Shown here: positions 1-6,458 of the stretch, piece by piece
How the letters are laid out: every line of letters starts with the position of its first letter
Numbering within the stretch: the stretch's first letter is position 1
Source: an uncultured Oscillospiraceae bacterium
Lineage (GTDB): Bacteria; Bacillota; Clostridia; Oscillospirales; Acutalibacteraceae
Direction of reading: 5' to 3'
Assembly (NCBI GenBank): GCA_900547305.1
Contig: URGH01000063.1
Span: 1 to 15,699, forward strand
Length of the DNA stretch: 15,699 bases
Made by a program: the position numbers and the translations under genes
The notes under the pieces: model-generated
Database searches by the model: none
What the model saw: only the letters and a program-made list of their open reading frames with translations
Told to the model about the DNA's origin: nothing

Positions 1-29
1 TGCACAAAAATCAATTACAAAAGTATATT

Positions 30-47
30 ACCACAATATATTGTGGT
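30..47. repeat. 18-base perfect palindrome
   Basis: The sequence ACCACAATAT/ATATTGTGGT is perfectly self-complementary over 18 bases. It lies upstream of the candidate RNA and recombinase module. It could be a dimeric repressor operator or a recombinase binding site; nothing else in the window repeats it. The palindrome is seen directly and its role is not known. Confidence 0.5.
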
Positions 48-186
48 TGTCAAGATGTTAATTGCCTTATATGCAATTTGATTTTAAAAAAATTATTTTT
101 AGTTGAAGAAAAAACAGAATATTTCCCGTTTTTATAATTGTACGGGTTAAAAACCGGTTATGTACCTTGAAAGCTTAATTGTCTAA

Positions 187-383
187 CTCCGATACATTCC
201 TTGTCGAACAGCGGCTATCCATCTGTTAAAGCGAACAGAGTCAAGAGCACTTAAATTCGGGTGGCAACCGAATTACGCGATTACCCGGCAAGGGTATAAT
301 GGTACTTCCGTAACTCGCGGTCCGGCTATAATGAAAGCGGGAAGGTGAAATTCCTATGGATCTGTTCGCCGCAGACATCGGAG
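187..383 (+). ncRNA. Candidate structured leader RNA upstream of the DUF6870/recombinase operon
   Basis: No convincing coding frame covers positions 60-440, but the stretch has nested complementary helices. CTCCGAT 187-193 pairs with 377-383. AACAG 207-211 pairs with 223-227. GCGAACAGA 231-239 pairs with TCTGTTCGC 361-369. AATTCGG 254-260 pairs with 268-274. CGCGA 276-280 pairs with 315-319 and encloses TACCC 282-286 with GGGTA 292-296. GGAA 340-343 pairs with 351-354. Together they form a closed multi-branch fold ending about 60 bases before the small gene at 445. TCTGTT 222-227 can also pair with AACAGA 234-239, which would compete with the long helix and allow switching. A TATAAT at 133-138 could be the -10 of its promoter, but no good -35 is visible. 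I do not recognise the family. It could be a cis-regulatory leader or a trans-acting RNA of the mobile element. Confidence 0.45.
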
Positions 384-444
384 CGACAATAAAACTTGTA
401 TACAAAATTTACAAATGGCAATAATTAGAATGAAAGGAGAAAAT

Positions 445-693
445 ATGCGTAACACAAATAATGATGATTTAAGGCAGATGCCGTTAAAGGATATAAGCAC
501 TGTTAAAATTGATACTACAAAGCCGTGCGATGAAAGAGTAAGGAGTTATGTTGAGCAGATAGGAAATCCTTATCGCTATATTGACAACGGAGTAATTGTG
601 GAAATTGAGTACGCAGATACAAATATAAGTCTGCACGACCGACTTCTTTCATATGCGACCAATATTGATAGAGGCACAGGAAATTGGTGGTAA
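445..693 (+). CDS. Small DUF6870-like protein of a mobile element
   Basis: This encodes an 82-residue soluble protein with no membrane segment or signal peptide. The chosen ATG at 445 has AAAGGAGA at 433-440. In-frame ATGs at 415 and 430 lack a site, and the one at 430 sits just in front of that Shine-Dalgarno. The core (about residues 11-70), with 'MPLKDISTVKIDT', 'ERVRSYVEQIGNPY' and 'ADTNISLHDRL', resembles from memory the DUF6870 family of small proteins found in clostridial integrative elements. The function of that family is unknown to me. It sits between the candidate leader RNA and the recombinase genes, 137 bases before the first recombinase start, so it is probably part of the same module. 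The family assignment is by recall of conserved patterns and was not searched. Confidence 0.7.
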   Translation: MRNTNNDDLRQMPLKDISTVKIDTTKPCDERVRSYVEQIGNPYRYIDNGVIVEIEYADTNISLHDRLLSYATNIDRGTGNWW

Positions 694-707
694 TACCGGA
701 TAAGCTA

Positions 708-736
708 TTGACAATTTATCAAATCTGAGGCATACT
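708..736 (+). promoter_or_regulatory. Possible promoter for the recombinase operon
   Basis: A perfect -35 TTGACA at 708-713 is followed after 17 bases by CATACT at 731-736, which matches the -10 consensus at four of six positions. It lies in the gap between the small DUF6870-like gene and the first recombinase and would let the recombinases be transcribed separately. The weak -10 keeps this tentative. Confidence 0.4.
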
Positions 737-830
737 TTATATAAGGTCAATGATGGCGGCGTACATGGCTGTCGGAACAAATACCGGAAACAAATTTCCT
801 GATTTTATTTCGGAGGTTTGTTTTCTTATT

Positions 831-2489
831 ATGAATACAAAATATACAGCGGCAAACGCTGATAAAAATGAATATTTTGCTGTTGCTTATTATCGGCTTT
901 CAAAGGATGACAAGGCAAAATCCGAAAGTGACAGCATTGCAAATCAACGAAAGCTTATTTCTTCCTATGTGGATTCGCATTCAAATATCAAGCTGGTTGA
1001 GGAGCATTATGATGACGGATATACCGGAACGAACTTTGATCGTCCCGGTTTTCGTGCTGTTATGGCGGCAATTAAGGAAAGAAATGTTAATTGCGTTATA
1101 GTTAAGGATCTTTCGAGACTCGGAAGAGAATATATCGAAATGGGAAGATATATCGAGACGGTTTTCCCGTCTTTAGGCGTGCGGTTTATAGCAATAAACG
1201 ACGATGTAGACAGCAGCCAAAGCAACGATTCCGACGATATAATAATTCCCATAAAAAACATAATGAACGAAAGCTATTGCCGCGAACTTTCAAAAAAACT
1301 TCGTAAACAGTTTCAGATTCAGCGCGCAAACGGGGAGTTTTTGGGCGCTTTCGCAAGCTACGGCTATTTAAAGTCGCCCGATAATAAGCATAAACTTATT
1401 ATTGACGAATATGCTGCCGAAATTGTGCGCGGAATATTCTTATTGAAAATAAGAGGGTACAGCGGGCAGGGTATAGCTGATTTTTTGAATAAAGAGCAAA
1501 TACTGCCGCCCGCCGAATATAAAAAGAGCATCGGACTTAATTACAAAAGCGGGTTTAAAGGTCTTTCAAAAGCAAAATGGAGTGCGGTTACGGTAGGGAG
1601 GATCTTGCAAAATCCGATTTATATAGGCACGCTTATTCAGGGCAAGCGCGGAACTCCGAATTATAAAATTAAAAAAATGCGCGTTCGGGATGAAGATGAT
1701 TGGTCGGTGGTTAAAAATAATCATCCGCCGATTATCGACGAAACGGTATTCTCGGCGGTAGGGCGTATGCTTGCAAGAGATACAAGGAAATCTCCCAATG
1801 ATGAAACGGTCAGCCCGTTATCAGGCGTGCTTTTTTGCGGCGACTGCGAAAGAACAATGGCACAGCGCTCAGTGGCGCGCGGCAATAAGAAATTTTACTA
1901 TTACATCTGTTCCTCGTACAAGTACCGAAAAAGCTGTTCATCACATAATTTTGAACAAAGAAAGTTAGAAAAAATAATTTTAAATGCTATTACAAATCAA
2001 ATAAATTTAGTTATTGAAATAAACGAAATGCTTAAAGAAATAGGGGAGAGCAGTCTCACCAAAATAAAGATAAAGCGTTTTGATATGATGATAGCACAGA
2101 AAAATTCGGAATCGGACAGATATAACGGTATGCGCGCCAAATTATACGAGGCATTGAACGACGGACTTATAGACCGCGACGAGTACGAAGCAATGCGCTC
2201 AAAATATTCAAAACTGATTTATGATACCGAGCAATCTGTTGAAAATCTTAAAAGGGAGCGCTCGGAATTTATTTCGGATACGGCGGATAACAATGCATGG
2301 ATAAATGAATTTATCAGGTTTAACGGTGCTAAGGAGCTTACAAGAGAGCTTGTTGTAACGTTTATAGACCGAATTTATATTTACGAAAATAAGCGGATTA
2401 AAATTGATTTCAATTACCGCAACGAACTGTCAAATATGCAGGAATTATTAGAACAAAAAGCAAAGGAGGCAATAAAGGATGGCGCGTAA
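831..2489 (+). CDS. Large serine recombinase 1 (TnpX-like)
   Basis: This is a site-specific DNA recombinase of the large serine family that cuts and rejoins DNA through a phosphoserine link. The 552-residue length fits the family. The N-terminal resolvase domain (about 15-150) has the catalytic motif 'YYRLS' with Ser24, and 'KDLSRLGR' at 92-99 with the active-site arginines. A recombinase domain follows (about 170-300), then a zinc ribbon with Cys336, Cys339, Cys360 and Cys369, then a charged, probably coiled-coil C-terminal part (about 375-510). The frame is open upstream to 750, but ATG 831 is preferred: it has CGGAGG at 811-816 and places the catalytic serine at the usual distance. The 14-base spacer is rather long. 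The gene overlaps recombinase 2 by 11 bases. All key residues are present, so it is probably active. Confidence 0.93.
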   Translation: MNTKYTAANADKNEYFAVAYYRLSKDDKAKSESDSIANQRKLISSYVDSHSNIKLVEEHYDDGYTGTNFDRPGFRAVMAAIKERNVNCVIVKDLSRLGREYIEMGRYIETVFPSLGVRFIAINDDVDSSQSNDSDDIIIPIKNIMNESYCRELSKKLRKQFQIQRANGEFLGAFASYGYLKSPDNKHKLIIDEYAAEIVRGIFLLKIRGYSGQGIADFLNKEQILPPAEYKKSIGLNYKSGFKGLSKAKWSAVTVGRILQNPIYIGTLIQGKRGTPNYKIKKMRVRDEDDWSVVKNNHPPIIDETVFSAVGRMLARDTRKSPNDETVSPLSGVLFCGDCERTMAQRSVARGNKKFYYYICSSYKYRKSCSSHNFEQRKLEKIILNAITNQINLVIEINEMLKEIGESSLTKIKIKRFDMMIAQKNSESDRYNGMRAKLYEALNDGLIDRDEYEAMRSKYSKLIYDTEQSVENLKRERSEFISDTADNNAWINEFIRFNGAKELTRELVVTFIDRIYIYENKRIKIDFNYRNELSNMQELLEQKAKEAIKDGA

Positions 2490-4167
2490 ATCAAAATATG
2501 TATCCGTATCAAATGAAACGGATAAAAGCGCTTCGGTGTATCGCTGCGGAATTTATTGCCGCCTTTCCGATGAAGACGGGGACAACACAGAGTATAACTC
2601 TATCGGTAATCAGGAAAAGATAGCAATGCACTTTTTAAAGGCGCATCCCGATATTGAGGCGGTAGATATATATTCCGATAACGGCTTTACCGGAATGAAC
2701 TTCAGCCGACCCGGATTCAGGCGTATGCTTTCCGACATTCGTGACGGCGTTATCAACTGCGTAATTGTCAAGGATATTTCACGGTTAGGCAGACATTTTG
2801 TTTTAACAAGCAAGCTTGCGGAAAAAATACTGCCTGAAATGAATGTGCGCCTTATAAGCATTAACGACGGTTACGACAGCATAAAAAAGGACGCTGATTT
2901 ATCAAGTCTTACTTTGCCTTTAAAAATGGTAATGAACGATTATTATGTTAAGGATATTTCCAAAAAAATCAGGGCAAGTATAGGGGCTAAAATGAAAAAC
3001 GGTGATTTTTTGCCTGCAAGCGGGAGTATTCCTTACGGGTATTTGCGTAATTCCGAAAAAAACACCTTTGATATTGATACGGAAACCGCACCGACGGTTA
3101 AAAGAATTTTTGAAATGCGGGCGGCGGGTATAAGTATAAATGCAATTTGCAAGGAATTGAATAAGGACGGTATTTTCTCCCCGGGGAAATTGAGATATGA
3201 GCGCAAAATGACGGATAATCCTAAATTCGCAAACGCTTTATGGTCGCGAAAGACCGTAAGAAAAATTTTAAGCGACCCCGTATATTTGGGAAACAGACTA
3301 CACGGAAAAATCGGGCGCGAAAGGGTTGGTCTTGATAAAAGCCCTCGCCCTGACGGTGAATGGATAACCGTTAAAAACGCGCATCCGGCTATTATATCAA
3401 ACGAGCTTTTTGAAAAGGTTCGGAATTTAATTTCGGAGGAAAAGGAGTCCCGAAATATGCATGATGCGGCGACCGAAATCGGTTGGGACAGCAGAGATAT
3501 TTTCAGAAATAAAATTTTTTGCGCCGATTGCGGCTCGGTAATGAGCGGAGTGAAGGGCTGCGCAAGAAAGGGCGGAAAAGCTAAAAGCTGGATATATTAT
3601 GACTGTAATTCTTACAGAGAGTCACAGCGGCTTTTATGCTCGTGTCATTATATAAACCAAAATACCGTAATGAGCGTATTAAAAAATGCTCTTGATAAGC
3701 AACTGCAAATAGCCGTAAATGCCGAAAGGCTGATTTCCGATATTACTGCACGCGGTGTAACCTTGCCATTTTATACAGACGCCGAAAAAAAGCAAAAAGA
3801 GCTTGCCGCACAAAGAAAAAATTTGGAGCTTAAAACAGAGCAACTGCTGTTAGACCTTACAGACGGGCTTATTGACCGCGAGGAATATATGCTTATGAAG
3901 AAAAGGTATTCGAATATGCGGGCCGAATTATCGGCGGAGGAAAGAAACGCCGCGGAGAAAATTAAAGAGTTTAAAAACACTGTTGAAAAAGCCGAGAGCC
4001 GGTTAAAGGCTTTAAGAAACTATAACGGACTGTCGGAATTAGACCGCGAAACGGTTGATTTGTTGGTAAATAAAATTTATGTTTCGGGGGACGGAAATAT
4101 AAAGATAGTATTAAACTTTGAAGATCCATGCCGTCAGCTTAAAAAGTATATTGAAAAAGCGGGGTGA
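2479..4167 (+). CDS. Large serine recombinase 2
   Basis: This 562-residue large serine recombinase is the second of a tandem triplet. The resolvase domain has 'IYCRLS' with catalytic Ser30 and 'KDISRLGR' at 98-105. The recombinase domain spans about 175-320. The zinc ribbon uses Cys348, Cys351, Cys376 and Cys387 or Cys389. A Lys/Glu-rich probable coiled coil covers about 420-520. The start ATG 2479 lies inside the end of recombinase 1 and has an excellent AAAGGAGG at 2462-2469 within the upstream gene, so the two are likely translationally coupled. Sequence divergence from its neighbours shows that the triplet is not a recent duplication. Such triplets probably work together or divide integration and excision, but the sequence does not show which protein does what. 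Confidence 0.93.
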   Translation: MARKSKYVSVSNETDKSASVYRCGIYCRLSDEDGDNTEYNSIGNQEKIAMHFLKAHPDIEAVDIYSDNGFTGMNFSRPGFRRMLSDIRDGVINCVIVKDISRLGRHFVLTSKLAEKILPEMNVRLISINDGYDSIKKDADLSSLTLPLKMVMNDYYVKDISKKIRASIGAKMKNGDFLPASGSIPYGYLRNSEKNTFDIDTETAPTVKRIFEMRAAGISINAICKELNKDGIFSPGKLRYERKMTDNPKFANALWSRKTVRKILSDPVYLGNRLHGKIGRERVGLDKSPRPDGEWITVKNAHPAIISNELFEKVRNLISEEKESRNMHDAATEIGWDSRDIFRNKIFCADCGSVMSGVKGCARKGGKAKSWIYYDCNSYRESQRLLCSCHYINQNTVMSVLKNALDKQLQIAVNAERLISDITARGVTLPFYTDAEKKQKELAAQRKNLELKTEQLLLDLTDGLIDREEYMLMKKRYSNMRAELSAEERNAAEKIKEFKNTVEKAESRLKALRNYNGLSELDRETVDLLVNKIYVSGDGNIKIVLNFEDPCRQLKKYIEKAG

Positions 4168-4173
4168 TTGAAA

Positions 4174-5784
4174 ATGCGATTTGATGAAAGGCAGAATATC
4201 TATTATCTCAGACTTTCTAAGGAAGACGGCGATATTGAAAGCGGAAACGAGACGGAAAGCAACAGCATAAGCTCGCAAAGGGTGTGTATTCAGCGTTATA
4301 TTGAGGAAAACGGTATGAATTGCGAGGATTTTACCGAGGTATCCGACGACGGTTATTCGGGAACGAATATGCACAGACCCGGTATTCAAAAAATACTTAA
4401 AATGGCAGAATCGGGGAATGTCAAAACAATAATTGTCCGCGATCTTTCACGCTTTGCAAGAAATTATCTTGAAGCGGGGCATTATCTTGAATTTATATTT
4501 CCCATGTACGGCGTGCGGTTTATTTCCGTAAACGACGGGTATGACAGCCTTTTGACAGGCGAGACCACAGGCGGTCTGGGGCTTGCGATTCATAACCTTA
4601 TAAATCAAATGTACAGTATGGATATTTCGCGGAAAATAAAAAGCGCGGTTGATATGAAAAAACTTAACGGGGAATATGTATACGGCACGGCGCCATACGG
4701 CTATAAAAAGGGCGCGAAAAAGAATACTATTGTGCCCGATAAAGAGGCAGCCCCCGTTGTGAAAAATATTTTTGAGTGGGCGGCTTCGGGTATGACCGTT
4801 ACAAGCATAGCCCGAAAATTAAACACTATGAATGTCGTGACACCATCAGTATACCTTGCGGATGTGCGGGGGAAATATAAAACCCGTTCCTTTTGGACCT
4901 TTGATTCCGTTCGCAATATTTTAGAAAACAGAATATATACGGGCGACACCGTTCCCTTTAAATCGCATGTTATAAAGGTCGGCAGCAATCGTGTGAAACA
5001 AATTCCGACAGAGCTGCAAACGGTAATTCCGAACACGCACGAGCCTATTATAACAAGGGATTTATTTTACTTGGCGCAAACGGCAAAAAGGTCGGTTCAT
5101 AAAAATAAATCTGAGCCGCGAAAAAATTTATTTACATCTCTTTTGGTGTGCGGCTGCTGCGGAAACCGCCTTTCAAAGGGCAAAGCGCAAAATAAATACT
5201 GGCGGTGCGCAAATTCAAGATACACAACCGAAACGGATTGTAAAAATGTTAAAATTGAGGAAACTGCTTTAAAAAATATAATTTTGAGAGCCGTAACCGT
5301 GCAATGCAAAATGCTTGACATAAGGCTGACGAAAATTAAAAAGGAAAGCAACTCTATCGGGTCGGACGAATACTTTTTAAAAAAGGAAATATCCTCATAC
5401 CGCAGTAAAATAGAGCAGGCAAAGGATGCGAAAATCCGTTTATACGAAGATTACGCGGACGGCATTTTGAATGTTGAAGATTACAAAAATAAAAAATCCG
5501 GGCTTTTAAAAAGCACTGACGATTTACAGCTTAAACTGAAAACAGCCGAATGCAGGCTCAACGAAATAGGGGAAAGGTTAAAACAAAACGCTGCTCGGAT
5601 ATCCGAGAGCAAAGCATTCTCGAAGTATTCCGAAATCACCGATTTAACGCCCGAACTTGCAAAAGAGCTGATTGACGGCATTATTGTCTTTCCGAACGGC
5701 ACGGTGAGAATTAAATGGAATTTTGCGGATGAAACGGCAAATATTATTGAGATGCAGCCTGTTTCCGAAAATAAAGCCGTATAG
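4174..5784 (+). CDS. Large serine recombinase 3
   Basis: This is the third large serine recombinase, 536 residues. Catalytic Ser15 is in 'YYLRLS' and the arginines are in 'RDLSRFAR' at 89-96. The recombinase domain spans about 165-310. The zinc ribbon is Cys326 with Cys328/Cys329, then Cys345 and Cys356. A coiled-coil-like segment covers about 375-480. ATG 4174 is chosen over the TTG at 4168, because the purine-rich GGGGTG at 4161-4166 is properly spaced only for the ATG. It begins 6 bases after recombinase 2 ends, so the three genes form one operon. It ends about 125 bases before a strong terminator and about 440 bases before the spoIVB fragment, which fits a recombinase gene placed near one end of an integrated element. 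Confidence 0.93.
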   Translation: MRFDERQNIYYLRLSKEDGDIESGNETESNSISSQRVCIQRYIEENGMNCEDFTEVSDDGYSGTNMHRPGIQKILKMAESGNVKTIIVRDLSRFARNYLEAGHYLEFIFPMYGVRFISVNDGYDSLLTGETTGGLGLAIHNLINQMYSMDISRKIKSAVDMKKLNGEYVYGTAPYGYKKGAKKNTIVPDKEAAPVVKNIFEWAASGMTVTSIARKLNTMNVVTPSVYLADVRGKYKTRSFWTFDSVRNILENRIYTGDTVPFKSHVIKVGSNRVKQIPTELQTVIPNTHEPIITRDLFYLAQTAKRSVHKNKSEPRKNLFTSLLVCGCCGNRLSKGKAQNKYWRCANSRYTTETDCKNVKIEETALKNIILRAVTVQCKMLDIRLTKIKKESNSIGSDEYFLKKEISSYRSKIEQAKDAKIRLYEDYADGILNVEDYKNKKSGLLKSTDDLQLKLKTAECRLNEIGERLKQNAARISESKAFSKYSEITDLTPELAKELIDGIIVFPNGTVRIKWNFADETANIIEMQPVSENKAV

Positions 5785-5816
5785 ACTTGTATTTATCTTG
5801 ACAAATTTGAAATTTT

Positions 5817-5848
5817 ATGAAAATATGCAATCAAATGCAGATTTTCAT
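5817..5848. repeat. Interrupted inverted repeat downstream of the recombinases
   Basis: ATGAAAAT-A-TGCA at 5817-5829 is complementary to TGCA-G-ATTTTCAT at 5836-5848, giving 12 paired bases, one A/G mismatch and a 6-base loop. It is not followed by a T run, so it is a poor terminator. An imperfect palindrome of about 30 bases beside a serine recombinase gene could be a recombinase or accessory-factor binding site. The structure is seen; the role is inferred. Confidence 0.4.
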
Positions 5849-5909
5849 AAACAAGCAAGTGCCTTATTCCAATTATGAACTGAAAAGTCTGATAATTTTA
5901 AATACGGCA

Positions 5910-5939
5910 AAGAAAAGCACTCTGCGGGGTGCTTTTCTT
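5910..5939 (+). terminator. Rho-independent terminator of the recombinase operon
   Basis: A perfect 11-base stem, AAGAAAAGCAC (5910-5920) with GTGCTTTTCTT (5929-5939), closes an 8-base G-rich loop. The T-rich 3' arm provides the U tract. It lies 125 bases after the third recombinase and should end its transcript. The A-rich 5' arm means it could also work from the other side. Confidence 0.85.
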
Positions 5940-5977
5940 ATTGTAACGGCTGTTGATATTTCGTGATTTGTCTTATT

Positions 5978-6222
5978 AAATTGTTGTGCCAAATACAACA
6001 CAAAAAATATATAGGTGTGTGTTATAATTGGGACAACACTTAAATTTCGTCAAACCCGCATAAATAAAGGGTTTACACCCATTTTCAGGGTGCGGTTGTC
6101 CCAAATATAACATAAATTTGAGCCGTTGGCTTAATATTTCAAATTTTGCAAAAATGCCCGCAAACCCGCATAAATAAAGGATTTTTAAAAAATTTAAAAA
6201 AATTGTTGTTCCATACTTGACA
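5978..6222. repeat. AT-rich repeat array of about 110-base period with two conserved boxes
   Basis: No plausible gene lies here. Box alpha, consensus GTTGTNCCAAATAYAAC, occurs at 5984-6000, 6095-6111 and, degenerate, at 6205-6221. It also occurs inverted at 6021-6037, which is 16/17 complementary to the 6095 copy. Box beta, CAAACCCGCATAAATAAAGG, occurs exactly at 6051-6070 and 6161-6180. Copy spacing is 111, 110 and 110 bases, so this is a diverged tandem array rather than scattered repeats. Within it CACCC 6076-6080 pairs with GGGTG 6088-6092. The last box alpha touches the spoIVB fragment. It may be an end of a mobile element, a recombinase-binding array or a non-autonomous repeat; I do not recognise the family. 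Confidence 0.65.
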
Positions 6223-6227
6223 CACTC

Positions 6228-6386
6228 GTGAGCGGCAGCCCCATTTTGCAAAACGGAAAGCTTATAGGCGCGGTGACCCACGTTTTGATTGACGACCCGA
6301 CGACAGGCTACGCCATTTTCGCGGAAAATATGCTGAAAGAGGCGGAAAACACCGCAGGAAACGCAAAGGTACGGAAAGCCTCGTAA
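6228..6386 (+). pseudogene. spoIVB: 3' fragment of SpoIVB-like sporulation serine protease
   Basis: The last 52 codons of a SpoIVB (S55 family) protease are present. SpoIVB is secreted by the forespore and triggers SigK activation. The fragment reads from 'SGSPILQNGKLIGAV' through 'THVLIDDPTTGYAIF' to a C-terminal 'KAS', closely matching the end of Bacillus SpoIVB as I recall it. Homology begins exactly at the catalytic motif, normally GMSGSP, of which the serine part remains. Upstream codons are unrelated and an in-frame TAA stands at 6195-6197. There is no ribosome binding site, and the rest of the protease (PDZ and most of the peptidase domain) is missing. The left side is repeat and mobile-element DNA, so the gene is probably split by insertion or rearrangement. 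spo0A, the usual downstream neighbour, is absent. Confidence 0.85.
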
Positions 6387-6390
6387 TTTG

Positions 6391-6454
6391 AAAATATTTA
6401 TGATAAAGCCCCCGCATGTTGCCCGAAACAACATGCAGGGGCCGTGAATATTTT
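6391..6454. terminator. Bidirectional terminator between spoIVB fragment and rhamnosidase gene
   Basis: GCATGTTG (6414-6421) pairs with CAACATGC (6429-6436) around a 7-base loop. The stem extends through GCCCC/GGGGC (6408-6412 with 6438-6442) past one C/A mismatch. An outer AAAATATT (6391-6398) pairs with AATATTTT (6447-6454). It lies between two convergent reading frames and can serve both. Confidence 0.8.
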
Positions 6455-6458
6455 AGCT

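Noticed and set aside
258..280. T-box riboswitch: GGGTGGCAACC resembles the T-box motif GGGTGGNACCGCG
   Set aside because: The motif sits in the loop and arms of a local hairpin, the following GCG is displaced, there is no terminator/antiterminator with a U run, and the downstream gene is not an aminoacyl-tRNA or amino-acid gene.
187..383. Group I or group II intron
   Set aside because: No recognisable P7/P3 core or domain V sequence was found, and there is no interrupted host gene around it.
750..830. Longer N-terminus for recombinase 1
   Set aside because: No ribosome binding site at 750, the extra residues do not match the family, and CGGAGG at 811-816 serves ATG 831.
5978..6222. CRISPR array
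   Set aside because: Only two or three diverged copies with a period of about 110 bases, unequal box conservation, and no Cas genes.
5976..6434. 152-codon minus-strand frame over the repeat array and spoIVB fragment
   Set aside because: It crosses the repeats, the spoIVB remnant and the terminator hairpin, has no ribosome binding site, and its composition follows the AT-rich repeats.
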